This document shows, piece after piece, positions 44,893-57,714 of a DNA stretch of 64,000 nt (positions within the stretch are counted from its first letter, which is position 1; each line of letters opens with the position of its first letter). This DNA is from Amaranthus tricolor. Taxonomy: Eukaryota > Streptophyta > Magnoliopsida > Caryophyllales > Amaranthaceae. A program made the translations under genes and the position numbers. The DNA lies in contig NC_080057.1 of the NCBI RefSeq assembly GCF_026212465.1, positions 24,454,647-24,518,646 on the forward strand, in the 5' to 3' direction. The notes below the pieces were generated by a model. The model made no database searches. It was not told the origin of the DNA and worked only from the letters and a program-made list of their open reading frames with translations.

Positions 44893-47800
44893 ATGAGTGA
44901 TGAGGGTGAAGTTGAGAGTCAGAATTTGCGCAATATTGATAGGAAGATCGTACAGAATGGAACAGCTGGGGAAAACCGGGGTACGCCGGAAGATGGACAA
45001 CTAAGGCCCAATGGAGGGGGACATGGGTTAGAGGGGAATGGCATTGACAGGCTAGTGCAGCAACCTCAGCATTCACAAGGGGCTTCTGTTCGTTGGGAAA
45101 GGTTTCTTCATGTGAGATCAGTGCGGGTTCTTCTGGTAGAAAATGATGATTCTACACGTCACGTTGTTGCAGCATTACTTCGAAAGTGCAGCTATGAAGG
45201 TTAGTTCAAATGATGGGCATGCTAATGAAGCTATTTTTTGTTGGTGGATGCTTGCATATATAACTTTTGTGATGAAACACTTTGAATTCAGGTGTCAATT
45301 TTTTTCCTTGTTTACTAGCTTTAAACTCAATTGTCTTTTACATAGACAGGGAAGTGTATGGCTTACTTACAAACTTTATACTTCATTTCACCTTCTATAT
45401 ACGCTGCGTGTTGTTGTTTATTACTGCTGTGTTTGTTACTTCATGTGGCTCATTTTGTTGTTCGTTAGTGGAGTTTTAGTTTACATCCCTTTTGGTTCCC
45501 TAAATATAAGTTTATGAAGGTGAAATCTGAGTATGTTATACGAAGTTTATATATGCCTTTGCTTTGTTGCCTTGCAATGAGAACTCTATGACCGATGAAG
45601 ATTATTATGAGTTCTATGAGCATAGAATTTAATTGAGGTTTATTGATCAAATGTTGTTTCTAAGGGATTTTGAACTTGCTCCTCAATATGCTATCTCAGG
45701 ACGTAATCACAATGCAACATGCATTGCTAACTAGTAATATTTTACCATATTATCCTTTATTAAATATTACTCTTATTGAATATCTATAAGTATAAGATTA
45801 GAATGTACTCATATTCCCAAAATGAATTACTGTTCAAAACCTTTATTTACTCCATTATGTATTAACTTAAGGTTTTAAGAGTATTTTAAGCGATCACTTA
45901 TTAGTATTTGCCAAATATTAAGGTGGATTAGTGAGTGTATAATTAATTGTAGGAAAATGATGGTAGATGAGATGCATATATTAAGGTGGATTAGCGAGCG
46001 TATCATAAATGATACAATTTAAAATCAAGATATAAATCATGGTTGATTAGAATTTACTCGTATCCCCAGAGTGTGTCACGTCACTTTGATGTTTCCAATC
46101 CCGCAAATCGACTGCATACGAACTCACTTGCAATTTTAAGCAAAAACAAGCGAGTGGATATAACTATGCTTTAGTAATCAAGAGTTGTCAAATATACATA
46201 GTATACAATCCTAGAATCTTGTGCACACTAACTATTTAGTTGAGACGATCTTATTGGTTCGAAGACTAGTGGTCTAGTCAATGTATCAATGGCAAATTGG
46301 CAATTTACCCAAAAATATAATATAGGCCATACCATAATGTCAAGGTCAATTTACCTAAATTAAACATAAACAACCACGGAGGTCAGTCCATATCTCAAGG
46401 ACCATTCAACTCAAAATCAAAATTAAACAGTGTACCTATGTCTCAAAATATCATGTTTTCAAATTCAATAACATAAATCATAGAAATTACACAATCACTA
46501 TATAGATGTGTGATGATTGTGATAAATTTGGAAACATTTTAGACATCTAGAATCTAGCATTTTTTCAGCAACTCTTGGGCTTAAGATTAACCTTACCAAA
46601 ACCAGCATCAATATGAAGCATCACATTAATCTAGTCAAAATGATTCGGCTGGCGATTTCAGGTCAAGTTGAGTCGGGTCATTTTTGATCGAGTCAATTTC
46701 CAGGTCGGGTTAGTACCTAGTCGGGTTTGGATCGACCCAACATGCTTAGGACTTCTATACTTTTTTCTTATCATTAATTTTTTTTAAAAAAATATTTATA
46801 ATAATTTATTTTTGTTTTTGTAAAAAATAGTTTTATATTGAAAATGACTAATACATCGACTTTAGGGCTACATTAAAGAAATGTTGAATCAATTATTTTA
46901 AAAATTGACTACAAAGCAACTAGACTAGTGGGTCTCGACTAAAAATTTTGTCGTGAAACTGAAAACGAGTTTGGGTTCGGGTTTCGATCTGGTTTGAGCT
47001 AGTTGTTTCCGTTGTTTCTGGTCAAATCGTTTTCGGGTAATGGGTTTAATTTTTGGGTTATGACCCACTAATTTTCGGTCGAGTTTCAGATCGATTTCAG
47101 GTTGGGTCAAAATTTGACATGTCTACGTCACATGCTTTAATGTGAAGACAAAATACTTTTCTCTTTTAGCTAATATGTCACATAAATCTATATGATATAT
47201 GGATTTACCTCTGGGTATTAATTCTAAGAAATATCCTTTTGGGGACCAATGATGGAAAAAAATTTCTAGACAATCCAAAGGAGGCCTTCAATTTGGAAGG
47301 GAAGATCTCTATTATTAAATCTTGCTTAAACAACTTTCCTCTCTACTTTCGCTTTTCAAGTTGCCTTCCAACATCATAAAACCAATGGCGAAGATAATGC
47401 GATACTTATGGTTGAGAGTGGGGGATACAGAAAAATTATTTGGTTGGATGGATTAAGGTATAATTTTCTTGACTTGAGACACCGGATGACTTAAATATGC
47501 TTTACTTGAGAAATGGTTGTGGAGTTTTTCCTTGGAACCAGAATCACTGTGGCGTAAGATTATCAAGAGAAACTACGGTGCTCCTAGCTCATGGGATTTG
47601 CTCGTTGGTCCATCTTCATTCTTGCCCTAGTCCTTGAAAAGCCATTTCTTAGGTACACACTATATTTTTGCCTTGTACTAGCCTTAAGATTGGCAGGGGG
47701 AAAGATCTGATTATGGGAAGATTGATGAGTGACTTCTATTCTAGGTTGTATAATTTATCCACTAGACACTACGCTTCTATAGCCATATTTTATACTTCAA

Positions 47801-50800
47801 ATGATAGAGGCCAAAATTCTTGTTTTTTTTTTCTTTAGACATGATCCGATTTGAAAGAGATTACAAATCTATAGTTGAGCTTATCCATTCTTAAGAACTT
47901 TTAGCCCTTCGCAAACCCAGATATGAGGATTCGAATCTTGACTCTTCTTTGATTTTTTCTTGTACTTCATTCTATTCTATTTATCTTTGTCTCCTTTTAA
48001 TATGTTGTTTTTGAGTTTACTCATTATGATCCATAAAGCTAATAAGAATATCTTTGAGGTTAGAGCTTTTTGTTGGATCGTGGCTTTGGGTAAATCCTAC
48101 ACCTTGGAGAATCTTCAAATTAGACACCCTCAATCATATTTTGAATCCAATGGTGCATATTGTGCTCCAATATCTTTGGAAGATAATGATCACCTATTTC
48201 TCCACTTGAATTTCGGACTATGTGCAATAGGTCATTTGGTTTCATTGGAGAGTCTTGGATGGAGGCCTCGACCATGGGATATTCCTTCAAATGAAGTTTT
48301 TGGATTTTGGAGCTAAAAGTCACCTAAATCATCTTTGGAAATGCTGCTTCTTTGCCATCCTTTGGACCGTTTGGATATAAAGAAGTAGAAGAACATTTAA
48401 AGATTAAGTTCTTCCTTTGGATGTTGTTTCGGAGGGAGTAAGTTCCTAGCCATGCTTTGGGCCAAGGCCGTCAGTTTCTTTTTGGATTTCCGGCAAGGGG
48501 ATCTTGGGAGCAATGATGGGATACAATTGTAATAACAAAGAAAGACAATTTGGTGATGTAGAAAGCAATCTTGTGATCATAGCCTTTTGTTTAGTTGACT
48601 TTATTACACATTCAGAAGAAAACGGAAGGAAGCACTATCAGTTGCGACGATCCTGTGACACCCCTTTTCTGGTCCTCTCTGATCATTTGAATCTTGAGGA
48701 ACTAAGTAAAGCACGAAATAGAGTAAATACATTGGGTTTTGGAATAGCTACATATTACAATGTGATTCACATTCAGTTAAATGTTTTGTGCAAGGATTCT
48801 TCAGCATGTTATTAATTGTTTCTAATTGCCATCAAGATCTAATATGTTCTTTCTTTTGTGCGTGAATGATGCTCGTTATTTCTTGATCTTATCTTAATTT
48901 CCATGGGGTTCACTACGGAAAACGAATGAGCCAATCATATGATTATGTTTGATAATTGAAACTTAAGCTTTACTCTTACATGTGGGTTTCATTTTTTGTA
49001 ATTACAGTTGTAGAAGCATCAAATGGAATACAAGCTTGGAAAATTTTAGAAGACATAGAAAATCGTATTGACATTATCTTGACCGAGGTGGCGATGCCTT
49101 GTTTCTCTGGCATTGCTCTGCTATGCAAAATCATGAGCCATAAAACACGGAAGAATGTTCCTGTTATCAGTAAGAGTCTTCATATGTCTTTTTCATCTGC
49201 TTCTCTCTGAAGGTTCAGATTCTTAAATAATAAATATGAAGTATATGAAAAAAACTCTTATCTTGTTTCGTTCCAGTTTCAACTTTATTATGTATTTTTT
49301 TTACTGAGTCTCACTTATATTCTTTTATTTTGTGCATACTTTTATTCCCAATATGCCTTTACTTTTGAACTTCTTTCCTACCACTTAATTTTATTGACCC
49401 TCTTCTCTTTTGACATGGCCATTACAAATTGAAAAATGGGAGGTAGTACTTGTGTCCTGAAATGAATCTCATGTAGACTTCTGAATGTAATTTGGGAGAC
49501 TGCAGATCCACCTCCCATTTTGCTTTCTCTTCATAGTCATGTCCTTGTTAATGATACGTTAGAACCCTTCAAAAGCAAGTAATGATATCCTTTAATTTGC
49601 TTTTATTTATTTTTCAATAGGAACTACTTGATACATAATTGGATGATATACCATCACCTTCTGTGCACAAAGATGTGGTGTCGATAAGAATATAGGTGCA
49701 TAACTGCATAAACTTTGAAATCAAATATGGTTTATTGCATGCTCGTTTTCCTGAGAATAGTTTAATGACTTCAACTAGAGCAAGACCAAAGTTAAAATGG
49801 AAACGTGATACGAATCACTATACTTTTCAAGGAACGTAAAATTCTTTTTTTGACTAAAGGAGTTGAATTAACGTATTGATTACCTAATAGGAAGCATCTG
49901 GTTGCTTAGAATTTAGATTGTTGTTTTCCATGTTTATGTGAGAGAAGAGCTTAAAATCTTAATTAATGCTGACTTTTCTGTTCTTCAGTAGAAATGTTTT
50001 ACATATGGAACAGAAAACATTTGACTACTATTTCTAACGAGATTTGTGCGCAGTGATGTCATCTCATGATTCAGTGGGTTTAGTCTTTAAGTGTTTGTCA
50101 AAGGGTGCCGCGGATTTTTTACTGAAGCCTATACGAAAGAATGAGCTCAAAAATCTCTGGCAGCATATGTGGAGAAGATGCCATAGCGTGAGTTTGTTGA
50201 ATTGCTTAGATTGACATTCTGTATTTACTTGTTTGTTTTTTTCCCCTTATAATTCAACTCCTTTTAATGTGCTGCTTTGATCTTCATTGAGGAAGCTTAC
50301 TGGAGATAATGAGAACAGTCATTTTCTATTAAAACCAAAAGAGGCCCGATAAGCATTCACTGTTTTTTTATACTATCGTCTATCTTTATCTTTATATTTT
50401 AAAAAGTTATTTACAATGTTGAATCTTATTGTAGAATTTTGTGACTTGTTAAATTTATTTTTGTTCCTTGTCAAGATTAAGACTAATTAGTTCTATTTTT
50501 TTTCTTTCTCAGTCTAGCGGTAGTGGAAGTGAGAGTGGAACTCAGAGTCAGACACAAAAGTCAGTGAAATCAAAAAGTGCTGAAAAGTCGGATAACAACA
50601 GCGGCAGCAATGATGAGGAGGATAGTGGCAGCCCAGCTTTGAACTTTGGAGATGGAAGTGACCATGGGAGTGGTACTCAAGTAATGAGATTTATTGTCTT
50701 TTGTTTCTTATCCGTTTTGCTGTTAATTGTCGGTGCCTGGTTTGTAATTTAAAGTATTATCTTTTTTCCTTTTTGTCACAAAAAATGAAATGCTCTGCTT

Positions 50801-53800
50801 CTAGTTGGCCAAAAAATTAACCTAGAAACATAGATTATTTTTTCAACTTAATTTCTCAAAGTTGTGTCTGATCTTAGCTTTAACAAATATATTAGGCCTG
50901 TTTCTTCAGATGCAACTTAGGAGTCAGGCGGGTGGAAGGGGGACACAAAAATTAAGAAAATGAGGTGTGGGTAGGTTACTTTCCATGTTTTCCAATGAGT
51001 GAGAAAGAGCGGGGCAATTTGCTCATGGGTTGTTGTCTTGTTGAGTTCAAGGGTATGTTGCTAATTTTTGCAAACATTTAGATAACGAAACTGTCAAAAC
51101 TTGAAACTGGATATTCAAACAATGGAGGAAGTTCAAAAAATTCATTATTTGAAGTTTGCATGGGTGTTCATGCTATGACTCTTATCAGGGGATGAAGGGT
51201 TGTAGCGGCTCAATAAGGTTAACTTATAATTCAATTGCTATTAGATTAGCATGATTCATGAATGATGAATAATACCTTGCTTTTTTTTTTTTTACCTTTT
51301 CTTTTTGCTGTTTCCCTTTTGCATATGAGGCAGACTTTTTTCATGGGAATTGATTGCTTTAAAGTTTTTCTTACGATAACAAAAATTCATTTTAACATAT
51401 GAAATAATGCATTTACATTTACATATGACACCAAAGTGGAAAGACGATCTTCACTTGCATGTTTGAATTTCCGCTGATTATGTAATTTCTTGCTAATAAT
51501 TAGCAAAAAAATAAATAAATAAATAAATAAAATCAAATTTCTGTATGATCATGAAAAATAACTCCAATATGAGGAATCTTTAAATAACGAGACATTTTGC
51601 TATATCTGACAGTAATGGTGTTGAAGTGAGTCAGTGATACAAATATTGACTGGTAATACAACATTTCTTCATTACTTAAAAGTTACAGCCATTCTCTAAT
51701 GTCTAGCTAATCTGTTCCCACTTTTCATTACTTCATTACTTATCATTGAAAGCAATAATATCACTTTTTTCGATACCTGTGCTTGCTTTCTTGTAGAGCT
51801 AAACATTGTCTTGAATGAATGCATGGCTAGAGTGTAGGGAACTTTGTTCCAACCTGTCTACTTCCATTTCTTGATTTCACTCCTGCCTTTCCTTCAACAG
51901 TTGTTATGAACAGCCCATTTGTGTCCGTCTTGCGGTAATATGTTTGCAATACTTCTCCTATTTCAGTCATTTTTGTGATTTGCATATGCCCCTTTATGTT
52001 ATCTCCTTTCGTAATGGAGCAAAATTTCTTAGGTATTTGGTTTTGGATTAAACAGACATCTGTAAAATGGCTTATTATTCATGTGCGCTTCTTATTTATG
52101 AGTAACTCTAGTCTTTTAGATTATGTTTGCGATCATGCGTCTACCTGAAATAACCTCTTTTGTTATTGTAAGGCTGTGTATATCCAAAGCCACCTAACAT
52201 TGCCTCGGGTGTCACCTAATGGCATTGGGGCAATGCAGTGTGGTAGTGTGGTTGAAGTATGCCCCTTTACATGTTATGATTTCCGATTTCCTTCTTTTCT
52301 TTTGAGGAGTCTTCTTTCTTTCCCTTTTTTCTGTGCTTGTCTATTGAGGCTTTCTGAGTTTCAAAAGAGTTGTTGTGTTGAAAAACCGTTATGGGCTCAT
52401 GTGGACAAGATCATGAGACTCGTGTGTACAAGCCCTGAAGAGAGTTTGACTACACACAAACTTGACAAGGTTCCTTCGCAAAACCATATGGTAGTAGGAG
52501 TAGCCACCAAGCTTATATGCAAGTACATGTGGGCTATTTTCCAATTCTGATACTAACTATAATCACTAGTGAGCCAATCATAATACGCTTTGCATCTTGG
52601 TAATTTAATGCCAAATCCAGCATTGCTCTATCCCTCCTTTCCGCAGTTACTTTAATGGCGATATAGAGTGTTTAGTTAATCGTTAGGTGGGCTTGGCTGA
52701 TTACAAGCATTTTAACTCCCCTGTTGATTGCATTTTAATTAGTCCTGTTGGAAATACTTCACATGTGAGACAAAATTCCACATCGATAAAATAGTGGGTT
52801 GTTGGGATGAGTTATCCCACATCGATAAATTGAAAATGGTGTGCACACTTTATAAGCTATTAGAGACCTTCTTCCCATGGCCATATGGTTTTGGGATGGT
52901 ATATATCTCCTTGGCTTATGAAGTGTGTGCACTTGTGTTCCCCCGTTAATATGTTGGCATTCACAATAAATCCAGCCTAATTTAACATGGTATCAGAGCC
53001 AATGGTTCGATCAACAATTTAATAATGGTAGGTTCGAAAAGAATGGCGTTCCTACTCTAATTGATTACTCCCACATGCGAACTTGATGGGGGTTCGCATG
53101 TGAGGGGGGGTGTTGGGATGAGTTATCCCACGTCGATAAATTGAAAATGGTGTGCACACTTTATAAGCTATTAGAGACCTTCTTCCCATGGCCATATGGT
53201 TTTGGGATGATATATATCTCCTTGGCTTATGAAGTGTGTGCACTTGTGTTCCCCTGTTAATATGCTGGCATTCACAATAAGTCCAGCCTAATTTAACAAG
53301 TCTTGTAGGTATGGTCCGTATAGATTTATGCAAGAGATTATGTTAAAGTAGGCACTGTTGCTAAGCAGTACATAATTAGGTATTTGATGGGAGAAAGGGT
53401 TAGGGCTTAGGGGAGTGTGAGACATCTTATTTTTTTAGAGTTCTAAATCAACAAATAATTTAAAAAAGAAAAAATTACCGTGAACAATACAACCTTTTGT
53501 TAATTTCCCTACAATAATACCAACTATTGATTAACCATGAATAATACCAACTTAGGGGCATATTTTCCTAGAATAATACGAACTTTAGTTTGTTAACTAA
53601 TTTACCAATTTTTTTTGTCTTATAATCACCTATAGTTTGATTTTTAACATATTAGGTATTTTCTAGTAAAACACCCCTTTAAGTTGGTATTATTCATGGT
53701 TAATCAATAGTTGATATTATTGTAGGGAAATTAACAAAATGTTGTATTATTCATGGTAATTTTTCCTTAAAAAAAAGCTGATTAATAATTCCTTTTGGTC

Positions 53801-56800
53801 GAGTCACTCCCAGTAAAATCCTTGGCTCAAATGTCAGAGATGTTGTGAAAGTTTTTATATGTATACTAGGACCCTCGAGAGATTGTGTAATTGAAGTAGG
53901 TTGAAAGTTGAAAGTAATTTCTCTTTTATTTGTAGAGTTCCTGGACGAAGCACGCTGTAGAGGATCAAGTTGATAGCCCTCGAATGGTATCTCATTTAAA
54001 TGAGGTACCTGAGCATCCTGATAGTACTTGTGCCCAAGTGATTAATCCGAATGCTAAACCGTCAATGAGCAAGCTGTTGTCAGTGACTGCAACAAACGAG
54101 TTCAGAGAGCAGAAGGAGCCACCTGGTATGACATTGTACCGATCAAACAGATAACTACGCTAATCATACTTTTGCATGACGCTTCTGTATGATATGTTCC
54201 TTTCGTTTTCTACATCTTTTTAACCTCTCATTGGTTTCCCTTTTAAAATATGGTCAGAAAACACCGGCCTGGAAAAAGCTACGGATACCCCTGTGCTAAA
54301 AAATTCAGATCTGCAGCCCAACTTGTCACTTCAGATTGCCACGGAATTGATAGGTGTAAACCAACACAGTGCACCTAAAATAGACTCTAGCCAATACAGT
54401 GAGCAAGCAAATAATAGCATAAGGAAGTTACAAGGTTAAGATTTGTCTTAGTTGCATGGATTCCGATAAATGGTTTAACATCATAATGCTTACTCTACTG
54501 ACCTTTTGAGCAGAAGTGAAAGAATCAACTGTATCCGAGTCTGCAAATAAGTTTTGCAAAAAGAGAGAAACTAATGATAATGGGGCTGATGATAACAAAG
54601 AGTTGCCATCTACAGAACAAGGTTTGAAAAGGGTTAGAGGCGTAGGGGACGTAGATAAAGCAGTGAATGACGAAAGAAATGTGCTAAGGCGTTCAGAGTC
54701 CTCAGCCTTCTCCAGGTTTGAAAAATCAGTGTCGTGAAACTTTTTTAGTGTTTACTGTAGTGTATTTTTTGTAATACACCGGCCAAGACCCGAACCAAGA
54801 CTGGATAGTAATTACACAATAATGGACAATTCGAGTTGGCCCAATAACTCCAAAGGACAATTCCTTATTCAATATTCAAAAGCTAGCTTATTATTACAAG
54901 GCTGGCTCTATATATAGCCTAAGCCCACAAACAATTACTAAAAAACAACTATTCTAAGTAACAAGACACAAAGACTAATTAATAGTGAATTGTCGATAAC
55001 GCCCTTGGACCTTTTGACCCAATTCATCACTTTTTCTCACTGATGTAGGTACAATGCGGGATCACATAATAAGGTTGTGGATGTACAAAGTCCATCTCAG
55101 AAAAATGACTTGGAGAAAAAGAGTGAACTAACACCTAACATCCAGTCTCATTCTGGAAGCAATGCTCCTAACCATTGCTCTAACGGCACTAGTGTTCATG
55201 TTGACATAGTTTCTACACCGAACAATCCAGTTGCTTTAAAGAACAAGACTGATGAGTGTCCGACAAACAATTATCCTTTCTCTTCTGAAACAGAGAATAT
55301 AACATCTTCCTCTATGCAAGTAATGCTTGGAGACAATGACGGTACAAAAACAATCAAAAAGGTTCCTCCCATGTGTTCAACTCAAGAACATCAGATCCAG
55401 CCTCTGCACTACGAACAACTTACATCGAACCATGAGAAATTGCGAATCAAAAAAATGGCAGAACCCATTCCTCATTGTGGTTCATCAACTGTTTTGGGCG
55501 AGCTCCTTGAAGGTAATGCTGGAAATTATAGTGTAAATGGAAGTGCCTCAGGAAGCAATTACGGAAGCAATGGACCCAATGGTAGTAGCAGCGGAGCAAA
55601 TGCTGGTACAATGAATGCAGAAAGTGACAGTGGACCAGGAGGTAAAAGGGGAAGTGGTGATGCCAGTGGAAACGGCAGTGGGAGTGGCAGTGGCAGTGGA
55701 AGTGGAAATGGGAATGCAAGCGGAAAGGTTGACCAGAGCAAGCTTGCCCAAAGAGAAGCTGCCTTGACTAAGTTTCGACAAAAAAGGAAACAAAGATGCT
55801 TTAATAGGAAGGTATTAACTTTTAACTCTCATTTTCTGTTTGCAAGTTTTCTGCCTTGTTTATCATTTTGTTTGAATTTTTTGCTTTGTTATCATGCTAT
55901 AATATATTGAGGGTAGAACCAAGTGGGGCGAGGGGTGTTCAACGGGCTGGGCCCCAATTTTGAGCCCTTATCCGACTTGTTTTTATAAGGGCTTTGTGAG
56001 GGCTGGGTTGAAAATTTGAGGGTCAAAAGCAGGCTCTACTACAATTTAAAATAGAGTGGGCTATAGGCTAATAAGGGCTGGAAACGGGCCTTTATAAATA
56101 AAAAAAGAGCTCTATTACAGTTATTATAAATGACAATGCCAATGTAGATATTAACATTTCTACAATTTATATTATTATAAACAATAATTTAATTATCATA
56201 AATCGATCAATGAGTATGAAACGGGTGGGGTTGCCCATATTAAATTTTATAGGCCCTTATCCGACCCGACCCATATTTACTTAGGATCTATGTGATGTGT
56301 GATTTTGACTAGGATCATTCATGATTAATTTTTATTCTAAAGAGAAACAATGAGAAATATATGTAAGCAAATAAAGCTTTGAACTATATGTAAGGCAAGA
56401 ATATAGGTTGATAATGCAATAACATTAGTGATAGATCCAAGAGTATATAATTTGTTAATAAACGTTAGATATGTTTCTTGTTAGGGTTCATTACTTCTTA
56501 AGGCCCCCGCCTGGATTCAATGTGCTAATTGAGGGGAGAATTTTACGGGTGAAAGAGTTTGGTAGAATATAGTAACGGTGAAAAATGTTTCTGAGTTTTA
56601 ATGAATAGGGAACTTTGGTTTCGGTGTAATGGGTTCAATAACTCTTCATCTATTCAAAACGAAGAACTCTGTCATGTCGTGTCAGTTTTAACAGAAAACT
56701 GATCTTCATCCCTTGTATTTGCCATCTTCTATTCCAGGTGAGATACCAGAGCCGGAAGAGATTAGCTGAACAGCGGCCCCGTGTTAGAGGGCAATTTGTT

Positions 56801-56845
56801 CGGCAGGCACCTCCGGAGAATTCCAGCAAGGACACCGACTCTTGA
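44893..56845 (+). CDS. PRR7: Pseudo-response regulator of the PRR7/PRR37 clade (circadian clock)
   Basis: Nine coding exons (44893-45199, 49008-49169, 50054-50187, 50513-50680, 53936-54125, 54258-54434, 54514-54715, 55049-55811, 56738-56845) keep frame for 736 residues; Arabidopsis PRR7 has 727. The pseudo-receiver domain (~77-195) starts [20 protein letters not shown]. Its phospho-acceptor Asp is replaced by Glu129 (IILTEVAMP), the hallmark of PRRs; [13 protein letters not shown] keeps the conserved Lys. SSWTKHAVE after exon 4 is PRR7-like. A Ser/Gly/Asn-rich run precedes the CCT domain (~682-724), which starts [17 protein letters not shown] and continues [21 protein letters not shown]7 proteins are nuclear repressors of morning clock genes. 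In beet the same clade includes BTC1, which controls bolting. The introns are inflated by transposons. Confidence 0.93.
46640..47120. repeat. GGGTC/TCGGGTTT-rich dispersed repeat in PRR7 intron 1
   Basis: The stretch is dominated by words such as GTCGGGTCATTTT, GGTCGGGTTAGTA and GGGTTCGGGTTTCGATCTGG, with complementary GACCCA words. It resembles the stretch at 14118-14275. It has no coding capacity and is probably a low-complexity transposon remnant. Confidence 0.4.
47250..48480 (+). pseudogene. LINE (non-LTR retrotransposon) 3' remnant in PRR7 intron 1
   Basis: Broken frames resemble the end of a plant LINE ORF2. Near 47284-47340 [20 protein letters not shown] matches the region after the reverse transcriptase core. 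Near 48062-48220 [20 protein letters not shown] and [12 protein letters not shown] match the zf-RVT domain. Multiple stops and frameshifts separate them. There is no 5' part, which is usual for 5'-truncated LINE insertions. Confidence 0.6.
52068..52255 (+). repeat. SINE-like repeat, copy 5 (PRR7 intron 4)
   Basis: Recognised by TTATGTTTGCGATCATGCGT, CCTCTTTTGTTATTGTAAGG, GCTGTGTATATCC and CACCTAATGGCATTGGGGCA. Confidence 0.6.
52747..53298 (+). mobile_element. TRIM retrotransposon in PRR7 intron 4
   Basis: The core is 499 bp: LTRs of 188 bp at 52800-52987 and 53111-53298 (TGTTGGGATGAG to TTTAACA), differing at five sites, all transitions. The 5' LTR is followed at once by TGGTATCAGAGCC, the standard initiator-tRNA-Met primer-binding site. 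The 3' LTR is preceded by the purine tract GAGGGGGGG (53102-53110). The 123 bp interior has no coding capacity. A 53 bp fragment of a related LTR 5' end (TGTTGGAAATACTTC) lies directly before the core at 52747; AGTCC before it and AGTCT after 53298 suggest the target duplication belongs to this longer unit. Confidence 0.88.
53468..53766. mobile_element. Miniature long-TIR element, probably Mutator-like, in PRR7 intron 4
   Basis: The 299 bp sequence consists mostly of two inverted arms of roughly 110 bp. TTAACCATGAATAATACCAA near 53540 is mirrored by TTGGTATTATTCATGGTTAA near 53684. The outermost bases are AAAAATTACC and GGTAATTTTT. The flanks TTTAAAAAA (53459-53467) and TTAAAAAAA (53767-53775) fit a 9 bp duplication with one mismatch, though in poly-A context. 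Confidence 0.7.
54770..55029 (-). mobile_element. Candidate solo LTR in PRR7 intron 7
   Basis: The 260 bp block runs from TGTAATACACC to CCAATTCATCA. On the minus strand it starts TGATGAATTGGG, has a TATA-like CTATATATAGAGCC in the middle and TAATAATAAG after it, then ends GGTGTATTACA. That order (TG..CA ends, TATA box, poly-A region) suits an LTR. The flanks TTTTT and CTTTT are weak evidence for a target duplication. Confidence 0.5.
55916..56290. repeat. GGGCTGGGCC-type repeat in PRR7 intron 8
   Basis: GGGTGTTCAACGGGCTGGGC opens the block and GGCCCTTATCCGACCCGACC closes it; AAGGGCT and AGCCCTTAT words recur. It looks like a non-autonomous transposon remnant without clear ends. Confidence 0.35.
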
Positions 56846-57714
56846 TCTAATATCCCTGTTTTCGTGTTAATATTGTAGTCAATCATCCATCCTTTTGTGC
56901 AGAAAATATACTATTGATTTATTCATTGTGAAGATTAAGCATTTGCATCTAGACTTGAAGTTGTCATTGTATTGTTCTAATGTGTTGTATACTTTGTGAT
57001 GATTATGCTTTGTCGAAATGCTCCTTATCGGAGATTGCTTGTTTCTATCGGAAGATTTCAATGTGCTTGCAATATATTCGAGTTGATTTAGAACACATTG
57101 CTCATTGAGGCTATAGTGTATATAGTACAATTCACCTTTATTTTTACATCTTTTTGGTGAAAATCCCTATCGTTACTCCCAAGGTCGAAAGATAGTTATG
57201 ACGGGGGAGGACGTCACCCCCGAACTTTTTCACCTAATATGATGCATATAATATGCATGTCCAAAAATGATAATTACGTTTGTCCGAAAATTTGAAAAAA
57301 ATAAAGGTTATTTAATAAAAAATTTTAAAACTAAGCATTGAATAAATCATCTTCCAAAATAAGTGTCTTATTGTCCGAATTGTGGTAAGAAATTACACGT
57401 TGATACTAACAACAAACCATTTAAAATCAACTCAACAATTACATGCTATTAGTAATAGAATAAATTTTTGCCAATAACTCCCATGTTTTTTCATGGAAAT
57501 AACCTAAACTTAAAACATTACCCCACTAGTTATAAACTAAAGACTGATTCTACTTTGTTCAAGACAATTATCAATAAAATTAAGGATGATAAGTACTGTA
57601 CTAGAACTATCAGAACAAGATTTCACACAAAATATGTTAGTGATGAACATCAACAGATGAAATGAACCAAAAAGGAGATATAAACACATCAAACAACGAA
57701 CGAGATGCAGTTAG
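56846..57714. other. Intergenic region between convergent PRR7 and SPK1
   Basis: PRR7 and SPK1 both end toward this stretch, so it carries their 3' UTRs. I see no gene; the frame near 57468-57665 has no family resemblance. Confidence 0.4.

Noticed and set aside
47960..48316. 118-codon frame as a separate gene in PRR7 intron 1
   Set aside because: Its middle matches the LINE zf-RVT region and flanking frames are broken, so it is a transposon relic.
52176..52550. 124-codon frame in PRR7 intron 4
   Set aside because: It begins inside a SINE copy and crosses unrelated intron sequence; no domain is visible.
55447..55741. His/Phe-rich and Pro/Leu-rich minus-strand frames
   Set aside because: They are the reverse complements of the Ser/Gly/Asn coding repeat in PRR7 exon 8; the low-complexity composition follows from that.
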